A stretch of 64,000 bases of DNA from CAZIOH01 sp964540815 (GTDB taxonomy: Bacteria > Myxococcota_A > Polyangia > Fen-1088): NCBI GenBank assembly GCA_964540815.1, contig CAZIOH010000002.1, forward strand, positions 62,001 through 126,000, read 5' to 3'. A program made the position numbers and the translations under genes. Positions 17,991 through 26,732 of this stretch are shown here, in pieces. The first letter of the stretch is position 1. Each line of letters starts with the position of its first letter. The notes beneath the pieces are model-generated. The model had not been told where the DNA came from, searched no databases, and was given only the letters and a program-made list of their open reading frames with translations.

Positions 17991-18708
17991 GCCCATCTTG
18001 CAGGTCCAGGGGGTGACCAAGGAATACGGCGAGCGGGTGCGAACCCGGGCGCTCTCGGGCGTCGACCTCACCATCGAGCGCGGCGAGTTCGTCGCCCTGA
18101 TCGGTCCCTCGGGCTCGGGCAAGAGCACCCTGCTGAACATCATCGGGCTCCTCGATCGTCCGACCGCCGGGCAGGTGCTCCTCGCGGGGACCGACACGCG
18201 GGGGATGGACGATCGTGGGTTGACCAGCCTGCGGGCGCATACCCTCGGCTTCGTCTTCCAGTTTCACCATCTCCTGCCCGCCTTCACGGCCCTCGAGAAC
18301 GTGATGCTCCCCGCCTGGGGAGACACCGGCTTTCCGAGCCGGGAGCTGCGCGAGCGGGCGGGCGAGCTCCTGCGCGCGGTGGGGCTGTCGGCGCGCCTCG
18401 ACTACCGGACGACGGATCTCTCCGGCGGAGAGCAGCAGCGGGTGGCCATCGCCCGTGCGCTCGCCCGCCGCCCACTGCTGGTCCTGGCCGACGAGCCCAC
18501 CGGCAACCTGGATACCGCCGCGGCCGCCGCCGTCTTCGACCTGATGCGGACCTTCAACCGGGACGCCGGCACGACCTTCCTGCTCGTCACCCACGATCCG
18601 CGCATCGCCGAGCGTTGCGATCGCATCGTCGAGATCGTGGACGGCCGGATCCGCAGCGACGGGCGAGCCGCCCCGCGAACGGAGCGGCCCGAGGGCCGTC
18701 CCCCCTGA
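17983..18708 (+). CDS. LolD/MacB-type ABC transporter ATP-binding protein
   Basis: 241 residues, ATG overlapping the permease gene by 8 bp. It carries Walker A GPSGSGKS, signature LSGGEQQR, Walker B LLVLADEPTGNLD and H-loop VTHDP, all of the MacB/LolD group. The last 20 residues are Arg/Pro-rich and look disordered. It is the energy source of the adaptor-permease operon and is probably translationally coupled to the permease. Confidence 0.92.
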   Translation: MSEPILQVQGVTKEYGERVRTRALSGVDLTIERGEFVALIGPSGSGKSTLLNIIGLLDRPTAGQVLLAGTDTRGMDDRGLTSLRAHTLGFVFQFHHLLPAFTALENVMLPAWGDTGFPSRELRERAGELLRAVGLSARLDYRTTDLSGGEQQRVAIARALARRPLLVLADEPTGNLDTAAAAAVFDLMRTFNRDAGTTFLLVTHDPRIAERCDRIVEIVDGRIRSDGRAAPRTERPEGRPP

Positions 18709-18749
18709 TCGTCCTCGGGGCCCTCCCTCACCGATGCGGACGCCGAGGC

Positions 18750-19094
18750 TCAGGCCGTGGGTTTCGCAGCGCCGCGGCCCGGGAGCTGGGCCAGGATCTT
18801 GTTCCAGGTCGCTTCGTGGACGGCCTTCCTCGGCAGCACCCGCCCCATGGTGACCGCGGCGCCGCGCGCGCGCCGAACACCCTGATCGAGCGCCTGCAGG
18901 TCGATGTACTCCTCGCCGTCCATGAGCCCGGCCGCGGTCTCGGCGGTGCTGACGCTCGCCACCTCGTCGTCCGACAGGAACCCCAGGAGCGCCTTGCGCC
19001 CAAGAGACTGGTCATCGAGGGCCGTGGCTCCCGTCGTCCCGAGGTTGCTGTCGTGGGTGGCCACAGTCGATTGCTTCTTCTGGTTCTGGTTCAT
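18750..19094 (-). CDS. Small protein of unknown function
   Basis: 114 residues, ATG at 19094 preceded by a GAGG-like ribosome-binding site. The first 30 residues are Gln/Lys/Thr-rich and probably disordered. The rest (ALLGFLSDDEVASVSTAETAAG, then YIDLQALDQGVRRARG and VLPRKAVHEATWNKILAQL) looks like a compact helical domain. I do not recognise a named family. It is the last of three minus-strand genes for small soluble or secreted proteins (PRC-barrel, coiled-coil, this one). Their common orientation suggests shared regulation, though the gaps (260 and 138 bp) allow separate promoters. Confidence 0.6.
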   Translation of the reverse strand: MNQNQKKQSTVATHDSNLGTTGATALDDQSLGRKALLGFLSDDEVASVSTAETAAGLMDGEEYIDLQALDQGVRRARGAAVTMGRVLPRKAVHEATWNKILAQLPGRGAAKPTA

Positions 19095-19354
19095 GGTCTC
19101 GCCTCGTACGTGGTGAGTTGTGGTGGTCGGATCGGCCTCGGGTTCGCGGGCGTGACCTCGGGCAGCGAGGTCGTTACGTCCTCCACGCTCCGGATGGCGG
19201 AACGTTTCGGGAACGCAACGTGGGGTACGCGTCCCGAATTCGCCTGGTGCCAGATGGGCCGGGACGTCATCCCGACATGATCCCGATACCTGCACCATCC
19301 GCGCCACTCCGCGCACCCTCGGGATCGATCCGTGATGGGGAGGTGCGGGGACGC

Positions 19355-19789
19355 TCAGCGGGTCGCGTGCGGGGCGGAGGCGGCGACCTCGTCCGACGCC
19401 AGGCGGGCCTCGAGCGCCTCGAAGGTCGCCACCAGCGCGTCCGCCATCGCCCCTTCGGCATACGCCACGGCGGCGGCGGCATGCTCCTCCGCCCGCTCGG
19501 CGTGGGCCTCGAGCTTCTTCTTCTCGGCCTTCTCCCGCCAGCCCGCGATGGTGGCGGCGGTGGTTGCCTCCTGCGACTTGAACCAGCTCTGGACCCGCGC
19601 GCCCGCGGTCTTGGTCTTCTCGCGGGTGGACTCCACGAAGTGCCGCGCGTCGCGCAGCTTGGCCGCGAGCGCCAGCTTGTCGTCGTGCTGCACGGACTTG
19701 ATGTCGGCGCGCGCACGCTCGAGCTGACCTTCCATCTTGGTCAGGCTCTGGCGCAGGGATTCGGTGAACTGGTCGATCTTCGAGCTCAT
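19355..19789 (-). CDS. Cytoplasmic coiled-coil protein of unknown function
   Basis: 144 residues from ATG 19789, favoured over ATG 19795 because AAAGG sits eight bases before it. There is no signal peptide. Nearly the whole chain is charged and helical (KIDQFTESLRQSLTKMEGQLERARADIKSVQ, then WREKAEKKKLEAHAERAEEHAAAA), typical of a long coiled coil. A stress-response or scaffolding role is possible but unsupported. It lies between the PRC-barrel gene and a small unknown gene, all on the same strand. Confidence 0.65.
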   Translation of the reverse strand: MSSKIDQFTESLRQSLTKMEGQLERARADIKSVQHDDKLALAAKLRDARHFVESTREKTKTAGARVQSWFKSQEATTAATIAGWREKAEKKKLEAHAERAEEHAAAAVAYAEGAMADALVATFEALEARLASDEVAASAPHATR

Positions 19790-19927
19790 GGTCATGGCCT
19801 TTCGTGCTCTGGTGCTGGAGGGATCGTCGATCGCCGGGTTCATGGCGATCCATTCGCGCGGCTCGGCCGAGGCTGGTCGAGACCACGCTGTCCGTGGCTG
19901 CGATGGGTCTTCATCGGGGTCTCCTCT

Positions 19928-20683
19928 TCATCCGCGAAGCGCCTCGACGGCCTTGTGCAACCGCGTGGTCGCCGCGTTGACGCCAGCCTCGAGGTCGTGC
20001 CAGCGATTCGAGGCCGCCCGGTTCATCTCGGTGACCTTGTCCTCTGCGTTCTTGACGTCCTTCTGTAAACCAGCCACCTGCAGGTCGAGCCGGACCTTGG
20101 CATCTGCGGTGGCGGCGGCGGCCTTCTTCTCGAGGCTGGAGACCGTGACCTTGGCCGCGGCGATCTCGTGCTCGGCATCCGCCCGCAACTGGTCGCGCCT
20201 GGCCGAATCGTCCGCGTAGTCGAATCGCGGCATCGCCTCGACGATGGCCTTGGTCGCGCCCGGGATGATCAGACGGCCGCCGGTATCCTTGACCTGCGTG
20301 ACCGGAATCGCCACGTCGTGGCGGCCGATGCCGACGAAGCCACCCGCGCCGACGATCAGGTACGAGACGGTGCGATCCGGGGAGATGATCAGGTCCTCGA
20401 CCGTGCCGACCTTGTCTCCCGAATCGTTGTAGACCGTCTTCCCGAGGATTCCCTTCTTCACGCTCCAGCCCATGGTCAGTCGGGTGGCCTCGACCACGCT
20501 GACGCCGAGGGAGGTCGAGCCCGCCACCTGGGCCCGTACCGGGGCGGGCGTTCCGAGCGTGCCGAAAGCCGCGACGGCGGCCCCGAGCAGGATCCACCTC
20601 GGTCTTTGTCCCGCGCCCTCGAGCGGCCTCGCGCGATCACCCACCGCAAGCGCGAGGTGTCCTGTCATTGGTCGTTCCATCAT
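19928..20683 (-). CDS. Exported PRC-barrel domain protein with C-terminal coiled coil
   Basis: 251 residues from ATG 20683, chosen for GGAG six to seven bases upstream. A late signal peptide (hydrophobic stretch ILLGAAVAAFGTLGTPAPVRA) is followed by a PRC-barrel domain (about 75-150: GILGKTVYNDSGDKVGTVEDLII, then YLIVGAGGFVGIGRHDVAIPV). A coiled coil follows (AEHEIAAAKVTVSSLEKKAAAATADAKVRLDLQ and onward). PRC-barrels are small beta-barrels used for binding in photosynthetic, RNA-processing and stress proteins. Exported PRC-barrel proteins are common near membrane-stress genes. Partner and ligand are unknown. Confidence 0.78.
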   Translation of the reverse strand: MMERPMTGHLALAVGDRARPLEGAGQRPRWILLGAAVAAFGTLGTPAPVRAQVAGSTSLGVSVVEATRLTMGWSVKKGILGKTVYNDSGDKVGTVEDLIISPDRTVSYLIVGAGGFVGIGRHDVAIPVTQVKDTGGRLIIPGATKAIVEAMPRFDYADDSARRDQLRADAEHEIAAAKVTVSSLEKKAAAATADAKVRLDLQVAGLQKDVKNAEDKVTEMNRAASNRWHDLEAGVNAATTRLHKAVEALRG

Positions 20684-21023
20684 CTCGTTCTCCAGCATCG
20701 TTGCAGCCAGCTTTCTTTTTTCGGGGTCTCGGTTCCGTGGTCTCGGTTCCGGGTCTCGGTTCCGTGGTCTCGTCCGCGGGCTCTCGCGCAGGTCTTGCGC
20801 CTTTCCAGGCACCACCAGCGTTGCCGCGAGCGCCGCGTGCAACACACCGCTGGACGACTGCATGAATCGCGCCGACGAGCGTCGGTTGCCACCGTCGACG
20901 AACCGGGCCGCCGCTCTTGCGCGGCACGCTTCGTGCTCTCCCGTCTGCCGTCACCGCCAGCCGCGATTCGATCCCCTCGCGTCGCTTGGCGACCGGACGC
21001 ACCCACCCCACCGAGGAGTTGCC
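20684..21023. repeat. Intergenic region with 12-bp direct repeats
   Basis: This 340-bp region separates the divergent PRC-barrel and alcohol dehydrogenase genes and must hold both promoters. At 20725-20736, 20739-20750 and 20752-20763 the block ggtctcggttcc occurs three times, with a partial fourth copy from 20766. The spacing is 2, 1 and 2 bases, so the array is irregular. No coding signal was recognised in the rest. Confidence 0.7.
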
Positions 21024-22058
21024 TTGACGCGAAAGATGCACGCCGCCGTCGTCGAACAGTTTGGAAAACCCCTGGTCCTCCGGGAGTGGGACATCCCCTC
21101 TCCCGGGGCCGGCCAGATCCTGGTGAAGACCGAGGCGTGCGGCGTGTGCCACACCGATCTTCACGCCGCCCGCGGGGACTGGCCGCTCAAGCCGCGCCTG
21201 CCATTCATCCCCGGACACGAGGGAATCGGCGTCGTCACCGCGGTCGGCGCCGGCGTCACCGGGGTCAAGGAGGGGGACCGCGTGGGGGTTCCCTGGCTCT
21301 ATTCCGCCTGCGGCCACTGCGAGCACTGCCTGGCGGGCTGGGAGACCGTCTGCGCCGGCGCCGAGTTCGGTGGCTACACGAAGAACGGAGGGTTCGCCGA
21401 ATACATCCTGGCCGACCCGACCTATGTGGCCCACATCCCCGCCGGGCTGACCCCGACCGCCGTGGCTCCCATCATCTGTGCCGGCATCACCACCTACAAG
21501 GGCATCAAGGTCACGGGCGCACGGCCCGGACAGTGGCTGGCGGTCTCGGGCGCGGGTGGCCTCGGCCACCTGGCCATCCAGTATGCCAAGGCCATGGGGC
21601 TCCACGTCTGCGCGGTGGACATCGACGATGGCAAGCTGGCCCACGCGCAGCGCCTCGGCGCCGACGCCATCGTGAACGCCAAGAGCCAAGATCCCGTGGC
21701 GGCCGTCCGGAAGGCCACCGACGGGGGCGCGCAGGGTGTCCTCATCACCGCCCCATCGCTCGACGCCTTTCGGCAAGGGGTGGGCATGACCCGCAAGCGC
21801 GGAACCTGCGTGCTGGTGGGGCTGCCGCCGGGTGAGTTTCCACTTCCGCTCTTCGACGTGGTCGCCAATTGCATCACCGTGCGGGGCTCGTTCGTGGGAA
21901 CCCGCCAGGACATGGCCGAGGCCCTCGCCTTCTCGCTCGACGGGAAGGTCAAGGCCGACATCGAGGTTCAACCGCTCTCGGCCGTCAATCAGGTCTTCGA
22001 GCGGCTGCAGCACGGCGACGTGGCCTCGCGGGTGGTGCTCGAGTTCGGACCGGCCTGA
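21024..22058 (+). CDS. adhP: Zinc-dependent alcohol dehydrogenase, AdhP-like
   Basis: 344 residues. TTG at 21024 is chosen over ATG 21036 because GAGGAG lies five bases before it. Catalytic-zinc motifs CGVCHTD and GHEGIG are present, as are the four structural-zinc cysteines in CGHCEHCLAGWETVC and the NAD-binding GAGGLGHLAIQYAKAMG. All are as in the propanol-preferring AdhP group (about 336-345 residues). It oxidises short primary alcohols or reduces aldehydes with NAD. It stands as a single gene on the plus strand, with a cation-efflux gene 72 bp downstream. Confidence 0.92.
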   Translation: MTRKMHAAVVEQFGKPLVLREWDIPSPGAGQILVKTEACGVCHTDLHAARGDWPLKPRLPFIPGHEGIGVVTAVGAGVTGVKEGDRVGVPWLYSACGHCEHCLAGWETVCAGAEFGGYTKNGGFAEYILADPTYVAHIPAGLTPTAVAPIICAGITTYKGIKVTGARPGQWLAVSGAGGLGHLAIQYAKAMGLHVCAVDIDDGKLAHAQRLGADAIVNAKSQDPVAAVRKATDGGAQGVLITAPSLDAFRQGVGMTRKRGTCVLVGLPPGEFPLPLFDVVANCITVRGSFVGTRQDMAEALAFSLDGKVKADIEVQPLSAVNQVFERLQHGDVASRVVLEFGPA

Positions 22059-22130
22059 TGCGGGGCGGGACAACCAGGCGCGCGTCTTCCTCGCCGTCGC
22101 CCTCGGCGCGCGTGTGCCACGGTTAGGGCC

Positions 22131-23066
22131 GTGCGGGCAAGGGCGAGCGTCACGTCGAGGCCGGCCGGCAGTCTCCGTACGGTGGTCTTCGCGCTGGCGA
22201 CCAACCTCGCGGCCGCCACCGCCAAGCTGGTGGCGGCGCTCTTCACCGGATCGAGCGCGATGCTGGCAGAGGCCTTTCACGGCTTCGCCGACAGCGGCAA
22301 CGAGGTGTTGCTGCTGGTGGCCGAGCGGAGCAGCGCGCGTCCCGCCGACGAGCAGCATCCCCTCGGGCACGGGCGCTCCGCCTACTTCTGGGCGCTGGTC
22401 GCGTCGCTGGGCGTCTTCCTGGTCGGGGCCCTGCTCTCGATTCACCAGGGTATCGCCGGGCTCCTGCACCCCGAGGCCATGTCGTCTTTCCGGCTGGCCT
22501 ACCTCATCATCGGGATCTCGTCGGTGCTGGATGGGGCCTCGTTCCTCCAGGCCCGTCGCCAGCTCGGCCGCGAGGCCCGCGCGCTCGCGCGCACCTTTCG
22601 CGAACACTTCGACCTCAGCTCCGACCCGATTGGCCGGGCCGTGTTCGCCGAGGACGCCGCGGCGCTGGCCGGGAACCTGGTCGCGTTCACCGGCATCGCG
22701 CTTCACCAGGTCACGGGGTCGACGGTTCCGGATGGGATCGCGGCCATCGTCATCGGGGTCCTGCTGGCCGCGGTGGCCCTGCAGCTCGCCGCGCGCAACG
22801 GCGACATCCTGATCGGCGGCCAGGCGCCCCCGGCCCTGCGCCGCAGGATCGACGCCAGCATCGCCGCCGCGCCCGGCGTGCGCGCCGTGACCGAGCTGCT
22901 CGTGACCTTCATCGGCCCGCGACGGCTGTGGGTCGTGGCGCGGGTCTCCCTCGACCCGGAGCTGAGCGGCGCCCGCGTGGAGCGCCTGCTCCGCGACACG
23001 GAGCACCGCCTGCTCGAGGAGTCCCCCTTCATCGCGCGGGTGGACATCGTTCCGCGCGGGAGTTGA
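22131..23066 (+). CDS. Cation diffusion facilitator, SLC30A9/ZnT9-like
   Basis: 311 residues from GTG 22131. Six membrane helices are predicted, with the metal-site text EAFHGFADSGNEVLLL in helix 2 and VFAEDAAALAGNLVAF in helix 5, and a cytoplasmic domain (about 215-305). The AED motif in helix 5 and the DQ-less linker resemble the SLC30A9-like branch rather than YiiP. It probably exports a divalent metal such as zinc using the proton gradient. A metal importer lies 11 kb away in this window, but there is no direct link. Confidence 0.85.
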   Translation: MRARASVTSRPAGSLRTVVFALATNLAAATAKLVAALFTGSSAMLAEAFHGFADSGNEVLLLVAERSSARPADEQHPLGHGRSAYFWALVASLGVFLVGALLSIHQGIAGLLHPEAMSSFRLAYLIIGISSVLDGASFLQARRQLGREARALARTFREHFDLSSDPIGRAVFAEDAAALAGNLVAFTGIALHQVTGSTVPDGIAAIVIGVLLAAVALQLAARNGDILIGGQAPPALRRRIDASIAAAPGVRAVTELLVTFIGPRRLWVVARVSLDPELSGARVERLLRDTEHRLLEESPFIARVDIVPRGS

Positions 23067-23110
23067 CCGAGCGGGAGCGCGAGCGCCCCCGGGGTCGGCT
23101 TGGCGTCGGG

Positions 23111-24490
23111 TCAGGCCTTGAGCTGTGGCACGACCCCCGGGTAGCCGGCGCCGAAGCTGTCGCCGGTGGGCATGCCGAGGGCGTTCCCGATGGTGGCCAG
23201 CACCAGGTTGTTGGCGACCCCGGACGCTCCACCCCAGTAGGTTCCGGTCTTGCCGGTCCAGGTGCCGAGCTTGGCCACCCGTCCGGTCTTGAGATACCCG
23301 CCCGCGCTGCCAATCAGCACGAAGGGCAGGCCGCCGACGTAGTGGGAGGCGCCCTCGTTCATGTCGGTGGTCACGCCGATGACGCTGTTGTCGAGGACCG
23401 TCCCGCCCCCCGAGTCGGTCGTGGCGTCGAGGGCCTGGGCCAGGTAGGCCACCTGGGTGTAGTACCAGTTGTCGATCTTGGTCTTGGACGGGTAGCCAGC
23501 CGCTCCCTGGTGCGCGATGCCGTGGTAGTCGCCGGATACGCCGAGGAACGGGAACGAGCCCGGACCGCTGCCCCCGTCCGCGCCCCACACCATGGACACC
23601 GCCCGCGTCAGGTCGCAGCGCAGGGCCACCGCCGTCAGGTCGAGGAAGGACTTCATGGTGGTCTGGAAGTCGGTGGCCGTGGCCGGTGTGGTGGCCTTGC
23701 AGCTGGCCGCCGTCGAGGGGGACGAGGACGACATGGCCGACAGCTGGAGCTCGAGCTGTCGGATCGACTCGAGGTGCGCGGCCACCTTGGCCTGGTCCGC
23801 CGTCCCCAGTCGACCGCTGAAGCTCTGCAGATCGCGCTGGACGTAGTCGAGCAGGCTCTTCTGTCGCAGCTGGACCGAGGCCGCCTGCGCCGGCGGCGCG
23901 GCGCTGGCGCCCTGGTTGAAGAACTGGTTGAAGAGGCGGGTGGGGGAGGTCTCGGCGGTGTTGGCGGTCCCGTCGGCGCGGTAGCTGGTGACACCCGTGT
24001 ACTGTCCGGCGCCGATCATGGACAGGCTCATCACCGGGATGGGGAGGTTCACCGTCTTGGCCACGAAGTCCGAGTAGGCCTGGTCGATCGACGCGCCGGT
24101 GGCGGTCGCGAACTGACCGCTCACGTTCTTGTAGGTGCCGGTCCACAGGGACGGGTACGTGAAGTGGCCGTCGTAGTTGTGGCCGCCGTCGAGCATGATC
24201 TTCACGTCCACCCCGGCGGCGAGCAGCACCTTGGGGGCGAGCGGCGCGAGCGGCAGCAGCACCTGGCTGGCGGTGGGGTCGGTCTCGGTGGCCGGCCAGA
24301 AGTTGGTGGCCGGCATGCCGTTGGTCCAGGTGATGGTGACGATCCGCTTGGGCGCCCCGCTCGGCGTGGTGGCTCCGAGCGCGCGCTCGGCCTCGATGAG
24401 CGGGATGAAGGCCGCGCTCACGCCCATGGTCTTCAGCAGCGCCCGGCGCGAGAAGCGCCGCGCCGTCTTGGATGTCCGAATGCCGATCAT
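23111..24490 (-). CDS. DUF1552 protein, Tat-exported
   Basis: 459 residues. The N-terminus carries a twin-arginine-like signal (SRRALLKTMGVSAAFIPLIEAERALG). The rest fits DUF1552: RIVTITWTNGMPATNFWP, LDGGHNYDGHFTYPS, and ADGGSGPGSFPFLGVSGDYHGIAHQG. These are sulfatase-like (alkaline-phosphatase-superfamily-related) proteins of unknown substrate. In planctomycetes and myxobacteria they are almost always paired with a DUF1592/DUF1588/DUF1585 protein, as here: the upstream gene overlaps by ATGA at 24487-24490. The pair is presumably co-translated and works outside the cytoplasm. Confidence 0.9.
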   Translation of the reverse strand: MIGIRTSKTARRFSRRALLKTMGVSAAFIPLIEAERALGATTPSGAPKRIVTITWTNGMPATNFWPATETDPTASQVLLPLAPLAPKVLLAAGVDVKIMLDGGHNYDGHFTYPSLWTGTYKNVSGQFATATGASIDQAYSDFVAKTVNLPIPVMSLSMIGAGQYTGVTSYRADGTANTAETSPTRLFNQFFNQGASAAPPAQAASVQLRQKSLLDYVQRDLQSFSGRLGTADQAKVAAHLESIRQLELQLSAMSSSSPSTAASCKATTPATATDFQTTMKSFLDLTAVALRCDLTRAVSMVWGADGGSGPGSFPFLGVSGDYHGIAHQGAAGYPSKTKIDNWYYTQVAYLAQALDATTDSGGGTVLDNSVIGVTTDMNEGASHYVGGLPFVLIGSAGGYLKTGRVAKLGTWTGKTGTYWGGASGVANNLVLATIGNALGMPTGDSFGAGYPGVVPQLKA

Positions 24491-26397
24491 TGCAATACCT
24501 CCCCCGGGCCAAGAGCTCTGTAACGGAATGTGCGTGAGGTCGCGATGCCCACCAGGAGCTCGCGGACGTCACGGGTCGCGGACTTGAACTTGGTGGCGGC
24601 CCCGGTCAGCGAGGCGGCGTCGTCGGCGGTGTCGAGGCGCCCGAGCGCGTAGCGCAGCCACTGCCGGCTGAAGCAGGTCTGCACCTCGTCGCTGGTGGCG
24701 AGGGTCGCGGCCAGGCCGCGCCCGTCGGTCAGGGTCTGGGCCTTGCCGTCCAGGGTCAAGGTGACCTGCGCGTCGACGGGCAGCCCGTTGTCGGTGGTGC
24801 GGTACTGCCCGATGCCGTCGTAGTTCTCGAACGCGAAGCCGAGCGGATCGATCATGGTGTGGCAGGCCGTCGCGCAGGGGTTGGTGGAGTGCTGCTCGAA
24901 CCGCTGCCGGGTGGTGAGGCCCGGGGTGACCGGCTGGGGGTCGGGGACCACCGCGGGCGGCGGTGGGAGCTGTCGACACAGCAGCTTCTTCAGGATCACC
25001 GCGCCTCGCCGCGGGGGCAGGGAGCCGTCCCCGGCGCCGGTGAGGGCCATGAAGGCCGCGGTGGTGAGCAGGCCCGAGCGCTGGGCAGGGTTCAGGGTCA
25101 CCGGCTGGAGCGCGGTGCCCGTGATCCCCGGCAGGCCGTACAGGCTGGCCAGGGACGCGTTGGCGAACGAGCTGGTCCCGGTCATCACGTCGTCGAAGCG
25201 ACCCGTGCCGCTCGTCATGATGGTGCTCACGAAGCTCTGGACCTCGGCGGTCATCGAGGCCACCAGGGGATCGCCGTAGCTCGGGTAGACGGTCTTGTCC
25301 TTGGGCTTGCTGCCGAGCGTGTCGATGTCGAGCCAGTCCACGAAGAAGTCGCTGAACATGGCGCTCGCCTTCGGGTCCTTCAGCATCCGCCGGGCCTGTG
25401 CCTCGATGGTCGTGGGATCGGCGAGCCCGCCGGCCGCGGCCGCGTCGAGCAGCGTCTGATCGGGCATCGAGCCCCAGAGGAAGTACGATAGCCGGTTGGC
25501 CACCTCGTAACCTCCGAGCTTGACGATGGTGGTCCCGGCCGGCGCCGTGGGGTCGATGGTGGCGCTCCCCGGGGAGATCTCCCAGTGGTACAGGAACTCG
25601 GGTGACTGCAAGATCGCCTCGATGACGAACCCGATCGAATCGCCGAATCCGAGCCCGAGCCCGGTCGGCGTGGCCGTCTTCGCCAGGGTGTAGAGCGTCA
25701 TCAGGTTCGACGTGTCCGTGGCGGTCAAGGGCCGCCGGTACATCTTGACGGCGAGCGTCTTCATGAAGGTGCTCACGCAGGCCGCATCGTTGGTGGTGGT
25801 CGCGGTGCTCGAGCACGGCAGCAGCGTCCCGAGGTGGGTCACCGCGCGGGCGGCGAGGCCCTGGGCCGCGTCGCGAAGCAAGGAGGCATCGAGGGTCGCG
25901 ACATCCCCCTCGGTGTGGAACGGGAACCCGGAGGCGGGATCCTCGTCGTCGCTCGGCAGGGCGGCGGCGGTCATGGCGGTGTCGGCGAGCAGGTCGCGCA
26001 CCGTGTTCAGATACTCGCGCGCGCTGAGCAGCCGCAGGGGGCGCAGGCCGGCGGAGGTCGGATCACCGGGCACCGGCGAGGCAATGGTCGCGCCCGCGCC
26101 TCCGGTCCCGACCGACGAAGGAGAATTTCCAGCACCGCCCGAGCCCGCGCCAGCGCCTGTGCCGGAGGACGATCCCGTGCCGCTGCCCGTGCCGCTGCCG
26201 CTGCCGGACGACGGCCCGCTGCCGCCCGTACCGCCGGGCGGGTTGCCCGTCCCGCTCACCGTCGCACTTCCACCGGAGCCGGGCGTCGTGCCCATCGACC
26301 CCGACGAAGCTCCGTTGGGCTCGAGTTGCCCGGTGCAGCCGAGCGCCAGGCTCAACGTCGTCACGGCCAGGCCTGTCTTGAGGTGAAGTCTCGTCAT
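24487..26397 (-). CDS. DUF1587/DUF1595/DUF1592/DUF1588/DUF1585 lipoprotein
   Basis: 636 residues. The lipobox LALGC (Cys21) is followed by a Gly/Ser/Thr-rich linker (about 22-110). Then come the modules of this family in order: DUF1587-like (LRLLSAREYLNTVRDLL), DUF1595-like, DUF1592 (YEVANRLSYFLWGSMPDQTLLDAAAAG), DUF1588 with TRQRFEQHSTNPCATACHTMIDPLGFAFENYDGIG, and DUF1585 at the end (CFSRQWLRYALGRL). In DUF1588 the CxxCH-like site, here CATACH, resembles a cytochrome-type motif but has one extra residue. The protein is anchored in the envelope and partnered with the DUF1552 protein. Activity is unknown. Confidence 0.9.
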   Translation of the reverse strand: MTRLHLKTGLAVTTLSLALGCTGQLEPNGASSGSMGTTPGSGGSATVSGTGNPPGGTGGSGPSSGSGSGTGSGTGSSSGTGAGAGSGGAGNSPSSVGTGGAGATIASPVPGDPTSAGLRPLRLLSAREYLNTVRDLLADTAMTAAALPSDDEDPASGFPFHTEGDVATLDASLLRDAAQGLAARAVTHLGTLLPCSSTATTTNDAACVSTFMKTLAVKMYRRPLTATDTSNLMTLYTLAKTATPTGLGLGFGDSIGFVIEAILQSPEFLYHWEISPGSATIDPTAPAGTTIVKLGGYEVANRLSYFLWGSMPDQTLLDAAAAGGLADPTTIEAQARRMLKDPKASAMFSDFFVDWLDIDTLGSKPKDKTVYPSYGDPLVASMTAEVQSFVSTIMTSGTGRFDDVMTGTSSFANASLASLYGLPGITGTALQPVTLNPAQRSGLLTTAAFMALTGAGDGSLPPRRGAVILKKLLCRQLPPPPAVVPDPQPVTPGLTTRQRFEQHSTNPCATACHTMIDPLGFAFENYDGIGQYRTTDNGLPVDAQVTLTLDGKAQTLTDGRGLAATLATSDEVQTCFSRQWLRYALGRLDTADDAASLTGAATKFKSATRDVRELLVGIATSRTFRYRALGPGEVLQ

Positions 26398-26732
26398 GGG
26401 CGATGGTTTCTCCGGAAATGAGGATTCGATCTGATGCGAAGCTGGTACGTGTGAAAATCTGGACTTCCCGAAACAAGCGAACGAAGAGGCGGGCGCCCGC
26501 TCGCAGGGACACCCCTCATCGAAGTTTCACTTCGAGAGCTAAAATCCCCTCATGTCGGTGAGGTGGCGCGCCATGGCCGCCAGGTCTCGGACGACGACGG
26601 ACCGGTGGATCTATGGGCTTTCAGTTGAGACGCGGCGCGGTAGACCGGATGCCATCCACAGCGATGCCGTGGGGACCAGACCCGGCGTTGCCTCGGCGCC
26701 AGGTGCCTCACGCGCTCCGGGCGTTCGGACGC
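26398..26732. other. 335-bp intergenic region
   Basis: This region lies upstream of the DUF1592-type gene (minus) and downstream of the HAD gene end (minus). A perfect short inverted repeat CGAAGT-TTC-ACTTCG lies at 26520-26534, beside an AT-richer patch (26535-26548) that may belong to the minus-strand promoter. No tRNA, small gene or terminator was recognised. Confidence 0.4.

Noticed and set aside
22928..24523. 531-codon plus-strand open frame over the DUF1552 gene
   Set aside because: Gly/Arg/His-rich with no motifs; the minus strand encodes a clear DUF1552 protein.
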